In this document: in pieces, positions 9,042 to 18,380 of the stretch | Numbering within the stretch: the first letter of the stretch is position 1 | Layout: every line of letters starts with the position of its first letter | Source: CAWATZ01 sp963784995 | Lineage (GTDB): Bacteria > Planctomycetota > Planctomycetia > Gemmatales > Gemmataceae | Reading direction: 5' to 3' | DNA: 64,000 nucleotides | Assembly (NCBI GenBank): GCA_963784995.1 | Contig: CAWATZ010000001.1 | Span: 806,001-870,000 of the forward strand | Position numbers and translations under genes: made by a program | The notes under the pieces: model-generated | Seen by the model: the letters and a program-made list of their open reading frames with translations, nothing else | Told to the model about the DNA's origin: nothing | The model's database searches: none

Positions 9042-9078
9042 GGAGCCGAGGCCAGGCGCAAGCCCTGGCCTCGGCTCC
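9042..9078 (+). terminator. Strong hairpin after the zinc-ribbon gene
   Basis: A perfect 15-bp stem (9042-9056 pairs with 9064-9078) with a 7-base loop, followed by a T-rich stretch (TTGTGTTGTG). It starts 40 bases after the stop of the OB-fold protein. It could act as an intrinsic terminator, although the T-tract is weak. Confidence 0.6.
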
Positions 9079-9113
9079 TTGTGTTGTGAAAGAGGCTCCA
9101 ACGGAAAGGCAGC

Positions 9114-9147
9114 GGCGAGCCCGGGGGCTGACGCCCCCGGGCTCGCC
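9114..9147. repeat. GC-rich palindrome, family A
   Basis: A perfect 15-bp stem (9114-9128 with 9133-9147) and TGAC loop. A near copy lies inside the coding sequence of the sigma-WD40 gene at 30774-30805. It behaves like a dispersed REP-type hairpin rather than a gene-specific terminator. Confidence 0.65.
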
Positions 9148-9240
9148 ATTCTGTTCGGGGCTCTGAGCCGCCCTTACAGAGGAGCGTGCCAAATCGTTGT
9201 CGCTGTGTGTGTGGCTTTGCAATAAAATGCCATTTTGACA

Positions 9241-9340
9241 GGCAATTGTCTTACAAACCGGCCATATCTCAGCCCGTGCGGGCCGCTGGGAGGTTTCCAA
9301 AGGGCAATTGTCTTACAAACCGGCATTGTCTTGCAAAGCC
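9241..9340. repeat. Direct repeat pair in a 410-base gene-free stretch
   Basis: A 22-base sequence (GGCAATTGTCTTACAAACCG plus GC) occurs at 9241-9262 and again at 9303-9324, and is followed at once by a decayed third copy (CATTGTCTTGCAAAGCC). The rest of the gap 9003-9412 holds two hairpins and no convincing gene. Confidence 0.6.
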
Positions 9341-9412
9341 TGTGTGTGTGCAGCGGCGCAATGCAATCCATCCGCTGTTTTGCTCCCTCTTCCGAGAGGA
9401 GGGTTTTTCACC

Positions 9413-11557
<2,145 letters not shown>

Positions 11558-11627
11558 GCACAGCTCCTTGGGGTCTTGGGGGTGACATCTATTCTACGCG
11601 AGAGGGTGGGAGAGAGGTTGTGTTGCC

Positions 11628-11704
11628 GAGCCGCGCACGCAGCGCAGCGGAGTAAGCGGCCCTCCCGAGGAACCGCTTACTCCGCTGCGCTGCGTGCGCG
11701 GCTC
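11628..11704. repeat. Long inverted repeat, family B (copy 1)
   Basis: Two perfect 32-base arms (11628-11659 and 11673-11704) with a 13-base spacer, lying between dapB and the oligopeptidase gene. The same arm core is used by the inverted repeat at 26975-27060, which identifies a dispersed family. Confidence 0.8.
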
Positions 11705-11732
11705 CGTGGGGCGAAAAGGGGTTGTACTCCGC

Positions 11733-12527
11733 TCACAGCCCCAGCACGTCCTTCATGGAATACCGTCCCGGCGGCCTGTCCGCCAGGAACTTGGCGGCGG
11801 CGAGGGCGCCGCGGGCATAGCTATCGCGTGAGGAGCTGCGATGCACCAGTTCCAGGGTCTCGCCCAGGGCGGCGAAGATGATCGTGTGTTCGCCCACGTT
11901 GTCGCCGGCCCGCACCGCATGGATGCCGATCTCGGTGGCCGGCCGTTCGCCGACGAGTCCTTCCCGGCCGTAGCGCAGCTCCTGCTGGCCCATCGCCTGC
12001 TGCACGATGCGGGCAAAGTGCAGGGCGGTGCCGCTGGGGGAATCCTTCTTGAAGCGATGGTGCCGTTCCACGATCTCAACGTCATAGCCCTTGCCGTTGA
12101 GCATCGCCGACGCCCGACCCACCAGGTCGAAAAGGACGTTGACCACCAGGCTCATGTTGGGCGCCATCAGCAGGGCCGTCTCATGGGCGGCCTCCTCGAT
12201 CTGCTGTTTCTGCTCCGCGGTGTGGCCCGTGGTGGCCACGACCAGCGGGATGCGCCGGGCGGTGCAGACCGGCAGCACGGTCAGGGTGCCCTCGGGAGTG
12301 GAGAAGTCGATCAGCACGTCCAGGCGGGCGCCTGACGGGAGGTCGGAGCGGATCGGGACGTTGATCGGGCCCAGCCCACACACCTCGCCGACGTCGCGGT
12401 CCAGCAGCGGATGCCCCGGCGCTTCCAGGGCCGCACCCAGACGCAGTGTGCTGTCCTCGCGGAGCAGACAGATCAGCCGCTGGCCCATCCGGCCCGCCGC
12501 TCCATTGATGCCGACGACTGTTTCCAT
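11733..12527 (-). CDS. dapB: 4-hydroxy-tetrahydrodipicolinate reductase
   Basis: A 264-residue enzyme that reduces the dipicolinate precursor with NAD(P)H in the lysine and diaminopimelate pathway. The N-terminal Rossmann motif is GINGAAGRMG (about 6-15). IDFSTPEGT and VVATTGH match the cofactor site, and APNMSLVVNVLF precedes the catalytic/substrate motif ERHHRFKKDSPSGTA (about 152-166). The C-terminal substrate segment contains GIHAVRAGDNVGEHTI. Length is normal for the family. No other lysine gene is adjacent; the neighbours are secreted proteins. Confidence 0.95.
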   Translation of the reverse strand: METVVGINGAAGRMGQRLICLLREDSTLRLGAALEAPGHPLLDRDVGEVCGLGPINVPIRSDLPSGARLDVLIDFSTPEGTLTVLPVCTARRIPLVVATTGHTAEQKQQIEEAAHETALLMAPNMSLVVNVLFDLVGRASAMLNGKGYDVEIVERHHRFKKDSPSGTALHFARIVQQAMGQQELRYGREGLVGERPATEIGIHAVRAGDNVGEHTIIFAALGETLELVHRSSSRDSYARGALAAAKFLADRPPGRYSMKDVLGL

Positions 12528-12550
12528 GTGAACACCTCCAACAGCAAGAA

Positions 12551-12599
12551 GTAGGACGGGCTTCCCAGCCCGTCCGGCCGGCCTGGGAAGGCCGGCCTA
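12551..12599. repeat. Double hairpin repeat supplying a stop codon
   Basis: GTAGG and CCTAC ends enclose two hairpins: GACGGGC-TTCCCA-GCCCGTC, and GGCCGGCC-TGGGAA-GGCCGGCC. The outer right end (CTAC at 12597-12600) supplies the TAG stop of the minus-strand DUF1080 gene, so the repeat abuts and closes that reading frame. Confidence 0.65.
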
Positions 12600-13154
12600 C
12601 TTGTCCTTGATCCGCAGCCGGCGGACCTGCATGGGACCAAGCTCCGCACGCAGCACAAAGGTGCTCTTGTCCGCCTTGGGCGCCTGCGACCGCTGTACCT
12701 CGCCGTTGTTCTTGAACTCCACCTTGCCGTCCTTGCTGACGATCTCGAACTGGTTCCACTCCCCCTCCTTGAGGTTCTTGACGTCCGGCTTCTTGATGTC
12801 GAACTTCAGGCCGAGAAACAGCAGGTCGTTGTTGCATCCGGGGCCCGGCAGGTACTCGAACTTCACGTGCAAGTCCTTGCTCACCATCCGGGCCGTTTCG
12901 ATGCGCACGTCCCCCTTGACCTTGGGATCGAGGATCAGGATGCCATCCTTCACCTTGAATCGGCCTCCCGCCGCTTCGGTCTTGCCGTCCAGCGACTCGC
13001 CGCCCTTCTGCAGTTTCCAGCCGGTCAGGTCCTTGCCGTTGAACAGCAGGGTAAAGCCCGGTTCCAGCTTGAACTCGTCCGCCCCGGTGCCGGCCAGAGG
13101 CATTGCCAGCACGGCCACGGCGGCCAGGCCCAGGGTACACAGCAGCATGCGCAT
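12597..13154 (-). CDS. Secreted DUF1080 (3-keto-disaccharide hydrolase-like) protein
   Basis: A 185-residue protein with a signal peptide (MRMLLCTLGLAAVAVLAMPLAGTGA). FTLLFNGKDLTGWK is the hallmark start of the DUF1080 concanavalin-like fold. Later segments VKDGILIL, EFEYLPGPGCNNDLLFLG-like strands, GEWNQFEIVSKDGK and a final LRIKDK fit the fold, although the protein is shorter than many members. The start is placed at the internal ATG because an AGGAAG ribosome binding site precedes it; the longer upstream frame is unlikely. The family acts on glycan-derived disaccharides; the substrate here is unknown. The stop codon is provided by an adjoining hairpin repeat. Confidence 0.85.
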   Translation of the reverse strand: MRMLLCTLGLAAVAVLAMPLAGTGADEFKLEPGFTLLFNGKDLTGWKLQKGGESLDGKTEAAGGRFKVKDGILILDPKVKGDVRIETARMVSKDLHVKFEYLPGPGCNNDLLFLGLKFDIKKPDVKNLKEGEWNQFEIVSKDGKVEFKNNGEVQRSQAPKADKSTFVLRAELGPMQVRRLRIKDK

Positions 13155-13224
13155 GGTTCTTCCTCGCTCGGTGGTTTGGGGCTCTGAACCATAGGTATCG
13201 TCAGGAAGGGAGGAATCGTCAAGA

Positions 13225-13253
13225 CCCCGGGTGGAGCGCAGCGCAACCCGGGG
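13225..13253. repeat. Short inverted repeat in the intergenic gap
   Basis: CCCCGGGT (13225-13232) pairs with ACCCGGGG (13246-13253) around GGAGCGCAGCGCA. It lies between the DUF1080 gene and its upstream neighbour and has the look of the dispersed hairpins elsewhere in the window. Confidence 0.45.
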
Positions 13254-13273
13254 ATGGAGGCTGTGGAGAATGC

Positions 13274-13699
13274 TCATTCCTCAACGCTAAGCGAGGCCCA
13301 GATGGCCCGGAAGATCGGCTCGACCTCGTCCAGCTCCAGGTCGCTGGTCTGCGCCAGCACCAGCACGGTCCCCTGGTCGGACTGGAAGCAGCGCGTAAAG
13401 CAGGTGTTGGTCAGGTCGAAGGCAAAGAACTGGATGTCGTGTCCGATCGCCATCTGTCCCGCCAGGGTGGCGATCCCGGCTTCAAAATCCAGTGCTGGGT
13501 AGTCATCGCGCAGGGTGTCCAGCGTCTGCTGGAGGACCTGCTCGATGGGCGGCATGTCCTCCAGCAGCGTGATGATGACAAACGCGGTCCCTGGACTCTG
13601 CAGCAGGACGCTCCAGCCGGACTCGCTCTCCTCTCGCTCCATCTTCCAGTCGGCGGGGTACTGGAAGCGGATGCCGTCTTCTTCGTGCGTCGCGGTCAT
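13274..13699 (-). CDS. Hypothetical cytoplasmic protein (PsbP/Mog1-like fold suspected)
   Basis: A 141-residue protein without a signal peptide. It starts with GIRFQYPADWKMER, typical of small alpha/beta proteins with a PsbP/Mog1-like fold, and continues with VLLQSPGTAFVIITLLED and a C-terminal amphipathic helix (EVEPIFRAIWASL). It lies 27 bases downstream of the C25-like peptidase gene and is probably in the same transcript. The function is unknown; the fold assignment is a guess from the opening motif. Confidence 0.6.
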   Translation of the reverse strand: MTATHEEDGIRFQYPADWKMEREESESGWSVLLQSPGTAFVIITLLEDMPPIEQVLQQTLDTLRDDYPALDFEAGIATLAGQMAIGHDIQFFAFDLTNTCFTRCFQSDQGTVLVLAQTSDLELDEVEPIFRAIWASLSVEE

Positions 13700-13726
13700 G
13701 ATGCAGACTCCAGGGGTGTGCCAACG

Positions 13727-15358
13727 TCACGGCTTCAACTTCGGGAACGGCTGAACCTCGACTGTCTGGACAGCCAGCGCCTCGTCGCGGTCCGTCGCGG
13801 CGTGGGCCCGGACGATCAGCTTCAGCCAGGGCAGCCGGGACGGTAACTTCAGAGACGCCTCGAACCGGCCCCCCTTGATCGCGGCCTCAACCTCGACCAG
13901 CACAAAGCGGTTGGCCTTCTCGTGGTTGGCCAGCATGATCCGGTCCTTCATCCCACCTTCAAAGGGCGTCTCCGGCAGCGCTTGCAGGTCGTTGGGCAAA
14001 CTGGTCACCGCCCGCTCCACCGTTAGCCGCACCCGGCCCTCCTTGAGGCGTACCGGGGCCTCTCCCTTGATGGTCACGGAAGTTCCCGGCGATACCAGGG
14101 CCGGAACGGTCAGTTTCAGGTCGCGCGGTACGGCCGGCAGCCGCAGGGCGGGATCGCCCAGCAGGACGAACATCTCCAGATGTTCAAGCCGCTGTGTCGC
14201 CTGCGGAATCTTGCTGTCGCCATCCACGGCGTCGAGCAGACCGTAGGTCAGAGCATCGATCTTGCCCCGGGCCAGGCCGCGTTTCAGGGCCAGCCAGGAA
14301 TCGGCCAGGCGCTCGTGTACCTTGCCCGCGAAGGTGCTCTCGAACATGCCGTCGGCGGCCAGCTGCACCATCGCCGCGAAGCAAACGCCGTGCGAGCCGG
14401 CCACGGCCACCGGCCCGTGCGGATTGCGCATGGCGGCGATGCCGTAGCCTTCCCCGTCCTTGCCGAGCAGTTGGCAGCCGTTGCAGCCAAAGGTGAAGAA
14501 GACACCGCCGCCGCGAGCAATCTTCAGGCGAGCCCAGTCGCCGCGGTCGAGGTAGTGGGCGGAGTCCGCGTAGAAGCCCTCCGGACCCGAGTGGCCGAAA
14601 TAGACCGTGAATGCCTGACCTTCCTGGACGTACTTCAGGGCTTGCGCTTGCAGCTGGCGGTTCGGCAGGCAGAAACGCGACGAGGCGTTGTGATAGATGG
14701 CCCGGCCATGCCAGGAGGGATCGAGACGGTCGAAGCGGGCCAGGGCCAGGCTCTCGACCAGCCGATCGACCACGGGATTGTACGCGGGAATGCCGGCCAG
14801 GACGGTCAGGCGAGTCCGCCAGGAGCCGGGCGCCCGGTCCTTCTCGAAGTCCAGCGTCTTGCGGACCATCTGCCGGGCCTCCTCCTCGGACCGAGCGGGG
14901 AACCGGCCCACGGCAACGGCCGGCAGCAGCTCCCTGTCCAGGCAGCCATAGCCATTGTCGCTGGGTTGTCCCTTCATCCGGCCGGCACTTCCCGGCATGG
15001 CGGGAACCACTTTCCGCTCCGGCTCGGCCAGCCCTCCTGCCCCGACCGCGCCGACAAGCAGCACGTAACTGGGGCCCTTGTGGTCCTTGCACAGCTGGAC
15101 CAGATGCGCACGGAGCTTGTCCGCCTGGCCCTTCTTGATCTCCGCGGCAGTCAGCACGTCCGTGGACTGGACGACCACCACGCGCAGCCCTTGCTCCTTG
15201 CGGTGATCGCACAGCGGCTGCACCGCCTGGCGGAAGGCCGGAGCAGTGACGACAATCCACTGTCCGGCAACGGCCGGCCGGGTTTCCTGGCCGCTGCCTG
15301 GTTCGGCCCTGGCCGGCAAACACGACAGGAACAATAGCCCAAGGCACAGGCAGCGCAT
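13727..15358 (-). CDS. Secreted C25 (gingipain-like) peptidase family protein
   Basis: A 543-residue protein with a signal peptide (MRCLCLGLLFLSCLPARA). WIVVTAPAFRQAVQPL and RVVVVQSTDVL are the opening strands of the C25 caspase-like fold. A family-typical YVLLVGAVG strand, VAVGRFPARS, YFGHSGPEGFY (catalytic His candidate) and FFTFGCNGCQLLG (catalytic Cys candidate) follow in the correct order, then EMFVLLGDPALRLP and an Ig-like C-terminal region. A cysteine endopeptidase role is likely but the substrate is not evident. It heads a minus-strand run with the next gene. Confidence 0.75.
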   Translation of the reverse strand: MRCLCLGLLFLSCLPARAEPGSGQETRPAVAGQWIVVTAPAFRQAVQPLCDHRKEQGLRVVVVQSTDVLTAAEIKKGQADKLRAHLVQLCKDHKGPSYVLLVGAVGAGGLAEPERKVVPAMPGSAGRMKGQPSDNGYGCLDRELLPAVAVGRFPARSEEEARQMVRKTLDFEKDRAPGSWRTRLTVLAGIPAYNPVVDRLVESLALARFDRLDPSWHGRAIYHNASSRFCLPNRQLQAQALKYVQEGQAFTVYFGHSGPEGFYADSAHYLDRGDWARLKIARGGGVFFTFGCNGCQLLGKDGEGYGIAAMRNPHGPVAVAGSHGVCFAAMVQLAADGMFESTFAGKVHERLADSWLALKRGLARGKIDALTYGLLDAVDGDSKIPQATQRLEHLEMFVLLGDPALRLPAVPRDLKLTVPALVSPGTSVTIKGEAPVRLKEGRVRLTVERAVTSLPNDLQALPETPFEGGMKDRIMLANHEKANRFVLVEVEAAIKGGRFEASLKLPSRLPWLKLIVRAHAATDRDEALAVQTVEVQPFPKLKP

Positions 15359-15380
15359 GACGTTCTCCTCTGGAGGAACC

Positions 15381-15409
15381 GTGGCGACAGGCGAGCCGCC
15401 CGTCGCTAC
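15381..15409. repeat. Imperfect hairpin repeat
   Basis: GTGGCGACAGGCG pairs with CGCCCGTCGCTAC around AGC with two mismatches or wobbles. It lies just upstream of the C25-like peptidase start. It looks like another dispersed hairpin of the window and has no T-tract. Confidence 0.4.
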
Positions 15410-15644
15410 GTCACTTTGACACCGACTGGCAAACGGGTCAAGAGCGAGGGAGCTGGGATGCCGGCTTGAGGCACCAGTCGCACTTTTGCGCTGCTGGCAG
15501 AATTCCGGGCCCTTTTCGGGAATATTTCCCCCCAGAGACGAAAATCGGACAGATTTTTCTTTGCGAACAGCGTTCCGGCCGCTAGAGTTAGGGAGATTCC
15601 ACCTTATTTCAGACCAATGGATTCAGGGCCGGATTGAGGATACC

Positions 15645-16223
15645 ATGCAGGATCCCAGGGCGAAAATGAGCCGGCTCTTCCGGGAAATCCGGGAGGGCTC
15701 CGAGGAGGCCGCCCAGGAGTTCGTCCGCGAGTACGGCGACAAGATCCGCCGCATCATTCGCCGGCGGCTGCCGGCCCGATTGCGCACCGTGTTTGATTCC
15801 CTGGATTTCACCCAGGACGTGTATCTCTCCCTCTTTTCCGGGAAGCTGTCCGCCGCCATGTTCGCCGACCCCAAGGCCCTGCTCAATTACCTGGCGGCCA
15901 TGGCGCGGAACAAGGTCAGCGAGGCGACCCGGCAGCGCCTGGTGGCGCAGCGGCACAACCTCAATCGCGAGCGCTCCCTGGACGGCTCGGCCTGCTTCGA
16001 GGTCCAAAACCGGCTGGGCCCGGAGCCGACCCCCAGCGAGAACGTCATGGCCGAAGAGACCATGGAAGTCATGAGGCGCCGGATGAAAGCCGGCCATCAG
16101 CGGATCCTGGAATTACGCCGGGAAGGTTACACCCACGAGGAGATTGCGGAACGGCTGCACCTGTCGCCCGGGCACGTGCGAAAGCTGATCAGCTATCTGG
16201 ACCGACGAGGTTCCCAATCATGA
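15645..16223 (+). CDS. ECF-type RNA polymerase sigma factor
   Basis: A 192-residue sigma-70 family protein. Region 2 (about residues 15-90) includes SEEAAQEFVREYGDKIRRIIRRRL and the core-binding/-10 segment FDSLDFTQDVYLSLF. Region 4 (about 135-190) ends in a helix-turn-helix: REGYTHEEIAERLHLSPGHVRKLI. The ATG at 15645 has an AGGA 7-10 bases upstream; the longer frame from 15486 is unlikely. Its TGA overlaps the ATG of the kinase gene (ATGA), so translation is coupled. No anti-sigma factor is present; the partner kinase probably controls it, an arrangement known in planctomycetes. Confidence 0.9.
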   Translation: MQDPRAKMSRLFREIREGSEEAAQEFVREYGDKIRRIIRRRLPARLRTVFDSLDFTQDVYLSLFSGKLSAAMFADPKALLNYLAAMARNKVSEATRQRLVAQRHNLNRERSLDGSACFEVQNRLGPEPTPSENVMAEETMEVMRRRMKAGHQRILELRREGYTHEEIAERLHLSPGHVRKLISYLDRRGSQS

Positions 16224-18370
16224 GCACTGCTTCCCCTGTTGCCACACCGACCTTGCCCAGGCAGCTCAGCCGCGACCAGGTCGCACAACTGGCCGATGAA
16301 ATGATCGCGGGCTGGAAAGTGGGCGAACCGCCCGACGCCCGGGTGTTCCTGGAGCGCCATCCGGAACTGGCCGAGGACAAGGACCTGGTCGTCGATCTGG
16401 CCTTCGAGGAATTCATGTTCCGGGTGGACCGCAAGGAGCGCCTCAACCTGCGCGAGTTCGCCGGCCGGTTTCCCTTCCCGTCGTCGGTGTTCACTTTCCT
16501 CTGCGCCAACACCTTCACGGCCGCCCAGAAGGAATTGTTGCCCGAGTTGCCCCCCTGGCTGCAAGCGGGCATCGAGTTCGGCGGCTTTTCCCTGCTGCGG
16601 CAGCTGGGGCAGGGCGGCCTGGCGCGGGTGTTCCTGGCCGAGGAGACCGCGCTGGGCAATCGTCTGGTGGTGGTCAAGATCGCCCCCGGCGGTGAAACCG
16701 AGGCCAGTTTCCTGGGGCAACTGCGCGACCCCGGCGTGGTGCCCATCTACTCGCTGAGCAAGGAACCGGACACCGGCCTGACCATTACCTGCATGCCCTT
16801 CCTGGGCACCAGTACTCTGTGCGACGTCCTGGATCATGCGTTTCGCGGCGCGGACTATCCGGAGTCGGCCCGCGTGATCCTCCAGGCCAGTGCCGTGGGC
16901 CAGTTGGCCCACCTCATCGAGCCAGGTCCCGGACCGGACCGGATCCTCAAGAGCGGCAGCTACGTCGAGGGAGTGATCCACCTGGGCATCCAGATCGCTC
17001 ACGCCCTGGACGTGGTCCACGACCTGGGCATCCTGCACCGCGACCTCAAACCCTCCAACGTCCTGCTGTCCCCGGCCGGCCGGCCGTTGCTGCTGGACTT
17101 CAACCTGTCCTCGGATGACCACGGCAACGGCGAACTCCGGGGCGGCACGCCGCTGTACATGGCCCCCGAACAGCTGGCCGGCTGCGACCGCCAGTGCAGT
17201 AATCCGCCCCCGGTGGATGGCCGGGCCGACCTGTACGCCCTGGGGGCGATCCTGTTCGAGCTGCTGACCGGCAAGAATCCTTGCGGCGACTTTCCCGCTG
17301 ACATGTCGCAGCAGGAAACCGTGGCCTACTTCCGAGAACGGCTCACCCGGCCTCTTCTCTCTCTGCGAGGCACCTTCCCGCGCAGCTCGACCGAAGGCCG
17401 GCTGGCCGCGGTGATCGAGCGCTGCCTGCAGCGCGACCCCGCTGACCGTTTCGCCACCGCCGCCGACCTCGAGAAGGCCCTGCGCCGCTGTCTGACCCCC
17501 GTCAAGCGGATGTGCCGCTGGGCCTCCAGCCATCGCTGGCTGGTGAGTGCCGCACTGGCCGTCGTGGTGATGCTGACCCTGCTGGCTGGCGTGTATGGAG
17601 CATCTCGCAAGGAACGCCTCTTCGCCAGCGGCCGGGCTTATCAGAAGCTGGCTGAAGAGAGCGGGCTGGAAGCGCACTGGCAAGCGGCCGTGAATGAGTA
17701 CCAGGCCTCCGACCCGGATGGCCTCGATGGCCGCACCCAGGCTTGCATTGCCTACTGCTCCAGCCAGGTCGGCCATCGCCACGACCCGGACATCACCTTC
17801 CGGTACGAGAAGGCCATCAACAAGGGATTCGACACCGCTGTTGTGCGCAACAACCTCGGCTATGGTTGGCTGCACCAGCACGGAAGGCTCGACGATGCGT
17901 TCAAGCGGCTTCTCCTGGCCACCCAGCAGGATCCAACCCTGGCAGCCGCTTTTCATAACCTGGCCCATGCGGATCGGTTGATTGCGATGAATCGGAAGCA
18001 TCACATCCCTGATAATGGGATGACCGCAATCAGCACTGCAACGATACTGGAACCAAACGACTGGAGCCATTGGCAGGAGGCCGCGTACGTTTTCACCGTT
18101 GCCGCCAAGAACACAGAAAAGGCAATGGAAGACCTCAAGGATGCGACCAAGAAAAAAGAAAAGGGAGAATCCCTTTTGTCCCTGAAGGAGGAGGTCTTCA
18201 GGTCTCTCAACAAGATGATCGATCTTGGGGTTGATCCCAAAGACATCACGAAGGACGTTTTTCTCAAGAAGGCCTGGGCAACAGAGAAAGAATTTCAGGA
18301 TCTCCTGGGTCGGCAACCCAATCTTCCCGCAGCCGCGCCAGGACCTCTGACCCTCGATCCCGGCCTCTGA
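16220..18370 (+). CDS. Membrane Ser/Thr protein kinase with DFN in place of DFG
   Basis: A 716-residue kinase coupled to the upstream sigma gene. The N-terminal about 115 residues resemble a planctomycete kinase-associated segment. The kinase domain (about 118-415) has a glycine loop LGQGGLARVF, an invariant-lysine segment VVVKIAPGG, HRDLKPSN (HRD at 273-275), and the metal-binding Asp293 in DFN rather than DFG; GGTPLYMAPEQ is intact. One transmembrane helix (about 440-462) separates it from a helical, TPR-like extracytoplasmic region. The usual inference is that it phosphorylates the sigma factor or a partner in response to an external signal. The Gly-to-Asn change may lower or alter activity. 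Confidence 0.9.
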   Translation: MSTASPVATPTLPRQLSRDQVAQLADEMIAGWKVGEPPDARVFLERHPELAEDKDLVVDLAFEEFMFRVDRKERLNLREFAGRFPFPSSVFTFLCANTFTAAQKELLPELPPWLQAGIEFGGFSLLRQLGQGGLARVFLAEETALGNRLVVVKIAPGGETEASFLGQLRDPGVVPIYSLSKEPDTGLTITCMPFLGTSTLCDVLDHAFRGADYPESARVILQASAVGQLAHLIEPGPGPDRILKSGSYVEGVIHLGIQIAHALDVVHDLGILHRDLKPSNVLLSPAGRPLLLDFNLSSDDHGNGELRGGTPLYMAPEQLAGCDRQCSNPPPVDGRADLYALGAILFELLTGKNPCGDFPADMSQQETVAYFRERLTRPLLSLRGTFPRSSTEGRLAAVIERCLQRDPADRFATAADLEKALRRCLTPVKRMCRWASSHRWLVSAALAVVVMLTLLAGVYGASRKERLFASGRAYQKLAEESGLEAHWQAAVNEYQASDPDGLDGRTQACIAYCSSQVGHRHDPDITFRYEKAINKGFDTAVVRNNLGYGWLHQHGRLDDAFKRLLLATQQDPTLAAAFHNLAHADRLIAMNRKHHIPDNGMTAISTATILEPNDWSHWQEAAYVFTVAAKNTEKAMEDLKDATKKKEKGESLLSLKEEVFRSLNKMIDLGVDPKDITKDVFLKKAWATEKEFQDLLGRQPNLPAAAPGPLTLDPGL

Positions 18371-18380
18371 CCCGATTTCT

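Noticed and set aside
9114..9147. Calling the family A palindrome a simple terminator
   Set aside because: No T-tract follows, and a near copy occurs inside a coding sequence, which does not fit a terminator role.
16193..18316. A 707-residue minus-strand open frame opposite the kinase gene
   Set aside because: No recognisable domain; the opposite strand encodes a kinase with HRD and glycine-loop motifs.
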